From Mycobacteriaceae bacterium (GTDB taxonomy: Bacteria > Actinomycetota > Actinomycetes > Mycobacteriales > Mycobacteriaceae), in contig JAPOHV010000004.1 of assembly GCA_029979305.1 (NCBI GenBank), forward strand, positions 1 through 35,947: a DNA stretch of 35,947 bases, in the 5' to 3' direction. The notes below the pieces were generated by a model. The model was given only the letters and a program-made list of their open reading frames with translations, ran no database searches and had not been told where the DNA came from. A program made the position numbers and the translations under genes. Positions 33,450-35,947 of the stretch are shown in pieces (the first letter of the stretch is position 1; every line of letters starts with the position of its first letter).

Positions 33450-34292
33450 TCAGCCGAGCAGCGGGGCCAGCGTGGCGGTCCGCGCGGCGATCAGAATCCC
33501 GAACAGGATCAGCAGACCAATGCAGACTCCGGCCGCAACCGTCGTGCGGTGTGCGCGCGGCGCGTACACCAACGCCGCGGCCACCAGGCTGCCGGTGATC
33601 AGGCCGCCGAGGTGGCCCTGCCAGCTGATGCCCGGCACGGAGAACGTCAGCACCAGGTTGATCGCGATCAGGCCGACCACCCACCGCACGTCGAGGTTGA
33701 GTCGCTTCGAGGCGACGAAGGTCGCGCCGAACAACCCGAACACCGCGCCGGAGGCTCCGACGGTCGGGGCGTTGACCGCCGAGAAGAGGTAGACCAGAAC
33801 CGATCCGCCGAGCGCGCTCAGCCCGTACAGCACCGCAAAGCGAACCCGGCCGAGGTGGCGTTCCAACGGCGGGCCCAACACGTACAGGGCGTACATGTTG
33901 AACAGCAGATGCAACAGCCCGTAATGGGCGAAGGCCGACGTGAACAGCCGGTAGTAACCGCCGGCGGCGACGAACAGCGGGACCAGCGCGAGCCGGTAGA
34001 CCACCGTCGACGAACTCAGCTGCACCAGGAAGACCGCGACGTTCATGGCGATCAGCGCGTAGCTGACCAGCGGAGCCCCGACGCGGATCAGCCCGCCGCG
34101 CACCGGCTGCGGAACGCTCTGCGCGGCCGCCGCCACGCAGTCCACGCACTGCTGGCCCACCGCCGCGCTGCGCATGCACTCCGGGCAGACCGGCCGGCCG
34201 CACCGGGTGCAGGCGATGTAGGTCTGCCGGTCCGGGTGCCGATAGCAGGTCGGTGTTCCGGCCGGGGTCTGCGGCGGGTACGGGAAGGTCAT
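33450..34292 (-). CDS. Rhomboid family intramembrane serine protease with N-terminal B-box-like zinc finger
   Basis: 280 residues from ATG 34292. Rhomboids cleave transmembrane substrates inside the membrane. The catalytic Ser is in VGASGAVFGLFG (GxSG), the catalytic His in WQGHLGGLITG, and HLLFNMYAL supplies the His-Asn pair that supports the oxyanion. About six membrane helices are visible. Before them is a cytosolic zinc-finger-like domain with C16, H19, C28, C31, C36, C39, C49 and C52 (TCYRHPDR, ACTRCGRPVCPECM, QQCVDC), similar to the B-box fingers found on actinobacterial rhomboids. The frame is open to 34343, but nothing supports a longer start. TATCGT on the minus strand (34333-34338) is a possible -10. 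Confidence 0.9.
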   Translation of the reverse strand: MTFPYPPQTPAGTPTCYRHPDRQTYIACTRCGRPVCPECMRSAAVGQQCVDCVAAAAQSVPQPVRGGLIRVGAPLVSYALIAMNVAVFLVQLSSSTVVYRLALVPLFVAAGGYYRLFTSAFAHYGLLHLLFNMYALYVLGPPLERHLGRVRFAVLYGLSALGGSVLVYLFSAVNAPTVGASGAVFGLFGATFVASKRLNLDVRWVVGLIAINLVLTFSVPGISWQGHLGGLITGSLVAAALVYAPRAHRTTVAAGVCIGLLILFGILIAARTATLAPLLG

Positions 34293-34434
34293 GGCATGGC
34301 GCCCATCCTGTTGCGTGCGGAGGTGCCCGCTAACGATAGTCAATCAGGAGTCCGGTCCCACAGGGCGACTGTTCTGCGGAATCAGTTGCTCTCGGCGTCA
34401 TTCGAACCTGAAAAGCTGTTGGATCTCCCTGCCT

Positions 34435-34462
34435 ACGGCTCGAAAAATCCAGTTTGAGCCGT
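34435..34462. repeat. Stem-loop in the rhomboid-STAS intergenic region
   Basis: ACGGCTCGAA (34435-34444) pairs with TTTGAGCCGT (34453-34462) with one G-T pair around an 8-base loop. It lies upstream of the candidate -10 at 34511, so it would not be in that transcript. It could be an operator, a terminator or part of an unseen small RNA. Confidence 0.45.
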
Positions 34463-34510
34463 TTGAATACCGATTACCGCGCACCTCTGGTGGCGCGACG
34501 GATTCCGTAC

Positions 34511-34516
34511 TAGATT
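34511..34516 (+). promoter_or_regulatory. Possible -10 element (TAGATT) for the STAS gene
   Basis: TAGATT fits TANNNT and sits in an A+T-rich stretch. Transcription would start near 34523, giving a leader of about 107 bases. No -35 matching a known mycobacterial sigma factor is obvious, so the call is weak. Confidence 0.28.
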
Positions 34517-34629
34517 CCCTTTCAGGTTGAGTCAACAGCCGCCCGGGGTTCATGGTTTCCTGGGTTTCCCTCGACAGTTTCGCCGCGAATTCCAAGCGGG
34601 TTTGCGGATTCCAGACATCGGAGGCCGCC

Positions 34630-35055
34630 ATGCTTGTCGCCGACAACGTGACACCGCTCCCCATCGCCGGCAGCCGGACCGACCCGGTCCGGGCCCGCGA
34701 ACTCAGCGCGACCGCGATCCTGGTCGCCGCTTTCGGCGCGGTCGATGCCGCCAACGCCGGCGAGGTCAGCGGCCGCATCGAAGCGCACCTGACCGGCTAC
34801 CGGCAGCTGGTACTGGACTTCTCCCGGCTCGACTTCTTCGGTACCGCCGGCTACTCGGTACTGCACCGGGTGCACGCCCGGTGCCGGTGGGCCGGGGTGG
34901 ACTGGGTGCTGGTCCCCGGACCCGAGGTGCAGCGGCTGCTGCGGGTCTGCGACCCCGACGGGACGCTGCCCACCGCTGCCAACATCGTCTCGGCCGTCGC
35001 AACCCTGGCCCGCAACCACGGCACCGCGCTGCGCCGCCGGACCGCCCACCGCTGA
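34630..35055 (+). CDS. STAS-domain protein, probable anti-sigma factor antagonist
   Basis: 141 residues from ATG 34630, which has a CGGAGG ribosome site at 34619-34624; the frame is open back to 34552, but that part has no such site. The STAS fold is shown by the core LVLDFSRLDFFGTAGYSVLHR, where the Thr or the following residues occupy the place phosphorylated in SpoIIAA-type antagonists (usually a Ser in D-S-S-G). Such proteins bind anti-sigma factors and so free a sigma factor; several exist in mycobacteria (for example RsfA and RsfB for SigF, and Rv1904/Rv2638-like ones). No anti-sigma or kinase gene is adjacent. A methyltransferase gene follows 45 bases downstream. The role is inferred from the fold. 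Confidence 0.83.
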   Translation: MLVADNVTPLPIAGSRTDPVRARELSATAILVAAFGAVDAANAGEVSGRIEAHLTGYRQLVLDFSRLDFFGTAGYSVLHRVHARCRWAGVDWVLVPGPEVQRLLRVCDPDGTLPTAANIVSAVATLARNHGTALRRRTAHR

Positions 35056-35100
35056 GCCGGACCGGCTGACATACTCCCCTCAGACACGAGGGAGGGTTCG

Positions 35101-35742
35101 TTGACGACACCGGGCCGGCAGTTCAACGCCGCCGTCACGCGCTTCTGGAGCGTCGCCGCGCCGCTCTATGACCTGCCTTTTCTGCAGCGCTGGGTCTACC
35201 GGCCGGCACAGGACGAGGTGGTAGCGAAGCTGCGGGCCGCCGGATCCCAGCGGGTGGCCGACATCGCCTGCGGGACAGGCATTCTCGCCGCGCGGATCCA
35301 GAGCGAGCTTCGCCCGCCCGAGGTGTACGGGGTGGACATGTCCGACGGGATGCTCGAGCAGGCCAGGGCACGCTCGCCGGAGGTCCGTTGGATGAAGGGA
35401 CCCGCCGAACGGCTTCCATTCGAGGACGGCTCGCTGGATGCCGTGGTCACGACCTCGGCTTTCCACTTCTTCGACCAGCCGGCGGCGATGCGGGAGTTCA
35501 ACCGCGTCCTGGCGCCCGGGGGGCTGGTGGCGGTGGCCACCATCACTCCCCCGCTGCCCAAAGTGCTGGACCGGTTCGCGGCCGGCAACTCCACGGTCAT
35601 GCACAGCCCGACGCCGGCCGAGATGCGAAAGCTGTTCGCCGGGGCCGGGTTCGAGATCACCGACCAGCGGCCGGTCGACCGGCCGGTGTGGACGCGCATG
35701 GTGTGGGACCTGATCACCGTCGGCGCCAAACCCACCCACTGA
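35101..35742 (+). CDS. Class I SAM-dependent methyltransferase (UbiE-like)
   Basis: 213 residues with a TTG start, supported by a strong GAGGGAGGG ribosome site just upstream. The SAM-binding motif I is VADIACGTGILAARIQ, the acidic ribose-binding strand is VYGVDMSDGMLEQAR, and motifs II and III appear as GSLDAVVTTSAFHFF and VLAPGGLVAVATI. N-terminal YDLPFLQRWVYRPAQDEVV resembles the UbiE/MenG region, but the protein is generic and the acceptor is unknown; it could methylate a small molecule or lipid. It follows the STAS gene by 45 bases and is 11 bases upstream of a VOC-family gene, so the last two probably form an operon. Confidence 0.9.
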   Translation: MTTPGRQFNAAVTRFWSVAAPLYDLPFLQRWVYRPAQDEVVAKLRAAGSQRVADIACGTGILAARIQSELRPPEVYGVDMSDGMLEQARARSPEVRWMKGPAERLPFEDGSLDAVVTTSAFHFFDQPAAMREFNRVLAPGGLVAVATITPPLPKVLDRFAAGNSTVMHSPTPAEMRKLFAGAGFEITDQRPVDRPVWTRMVWDLITVGAKPTH

Positions 35743-35753
35743 GAGGACGGCCG

Positions 35754-35947
35754 ATGCCTGTACAACTGCTCGCGCCCAGCATCGAGGTGGGCCTGGTGAC
35801 CACCAACCGCGACGCGATGGTCGCGTTCTACGAGGGTCTGCTGGGCCTTGCCCACCAGGGCGACCTGGATTTCCCGGGCGGGTCGATGAAGCGCTACGCC
35901 GTCGGAGCCAACGTCGTTCTCAAGCTCGTCAGCTACGACCAGCCGCC
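35754..35947 (+). CDS. VOC (glyoxalase/dioxygenase fold) family protein, N-terminal part
   Basis: Begins at ATG 35754 with an AGAGGACGG ribosome site and runs off the window end; 64 complete codons are visible. The first beta-alpha-beta module of a vicinal-oxygen-chelate protein is seen: IEVGLVTTNRDAMVAFYEGL, then LGLAHQGDLDFPGGSMKRYAVGANVVLKL. The family includes glyoxalase I, extradiol dioxygenases and antibiotic-binding proteins, usually metal-dependent, so no reaction can be named from this part. It is 11 bases after the methyltransferase stop and is probably co-transcribed. Confidence 0.85.
   Translation, partial: MPVQLLAPSIEVGLVTTNRDAMVAFYEGLLGLAHQGDLDFPGGSMKRYAVGANVVLKLVSYDQP

Larger units (their letters stand above)
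34293..34629. other. 337-base intergenic region between divergent rhomboid and STAS genes
   Basis: No gene is supported here. It holds a candidate minus-strand -10 for the rhomboid gene (34333-34338), a stem-loop (34435-34462), a candidate plus-strand -10 TAGATT (34511-34516), and the STAS ribosome site (CGGAGG, 34619-34624). The middle is A+T-richer than the genes. If TAGATT is used, the STAS mRNA would have an unusually long leader of about 107 bases. Confidence 0.5.

Overview
The window is chromosomal DNA from a mycobacterium, most likely a non-tuberculous Mycobacterium/Mycolicibacterium. The evidence is high G+C, dense gene packing with 1-4 base start/stop overlaps, GTG and TTG starts, likely leaderless promoters, many acyl-CoA enzymes, an F420-type LLM oxidoreductase, an actinobacterial recC-recB-recD operon, and a TetR-molybdoenzyme pair resembling Rv0196-Rv0197 of M. 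tuberculosis. Comparisons with named homologues are from memory; no search was run. I see no tRNA, rRNA, insertion sequence, prophage or CRISPR array. This is core-type chromosome, not a genomic island.

Layout. 1-4400: the end of an alcohol dehydrogenase and an acyl-CoA dehydrogenase (+) face a minus-strand pair, a CaiB/BaiF CoA-transferase resembling 2-methylfumaryl-CoA isomerase and a TesB-like thioesterase, followed by a small membrane protein. 4438-13274: a phosphodiesterase, then the minus-strand operon recC-recB-recD joined by ATGA overlaps. recB carries an in-frame TAG (6954-6952) that removes its last 91 codons. 13350-17234: an alpha/beta hydrolase-OsmC fusion (+), then a minus-strand operon of a GreA-like factor, a quinone oxidoreductase and a maltokinase-like kinase. 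17335-20690: an SLC13-type transporter and a HugZ-like protein (+), whose 3' end overlaps a minus-strand hydrolase by 86 bases. 20691-28053: a 77-residue unknown protein, an LLM oxidoreductase, an acyl-CoA synthetase, a TetR regulator with a palindromic operator on its own start, a molybdopterin oxidoreductase and a second acyl-CoA synthetase. 28065-34292: a terminator hairpin, a four-cysteine secreted peptide, the minus-strand operon kup-FAD monooxygenase-MFS, a secreted protein, and a rhomboid protease with an N-terminal zinc finger. 34630-35947: a STAS-domain protein, a methyltransferase and the start of a VOC protein.

Functional themes are acyl-CoA and lipid metabolism, DNA break processing, transport and redox chemistry. 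The strongest anomaly is the amber codon in recB, placed between the catalytic DYK motif and the QxxxY motif of the nuclease domain. The most interesting poorly understood unit is the TetR-molybdoenzyme-acyl-CoA synthetase block. Its regulator has a clear candidate operator, and its enzyme seems to lack the usual Cys/Sec/Ser molybdenum ligand.
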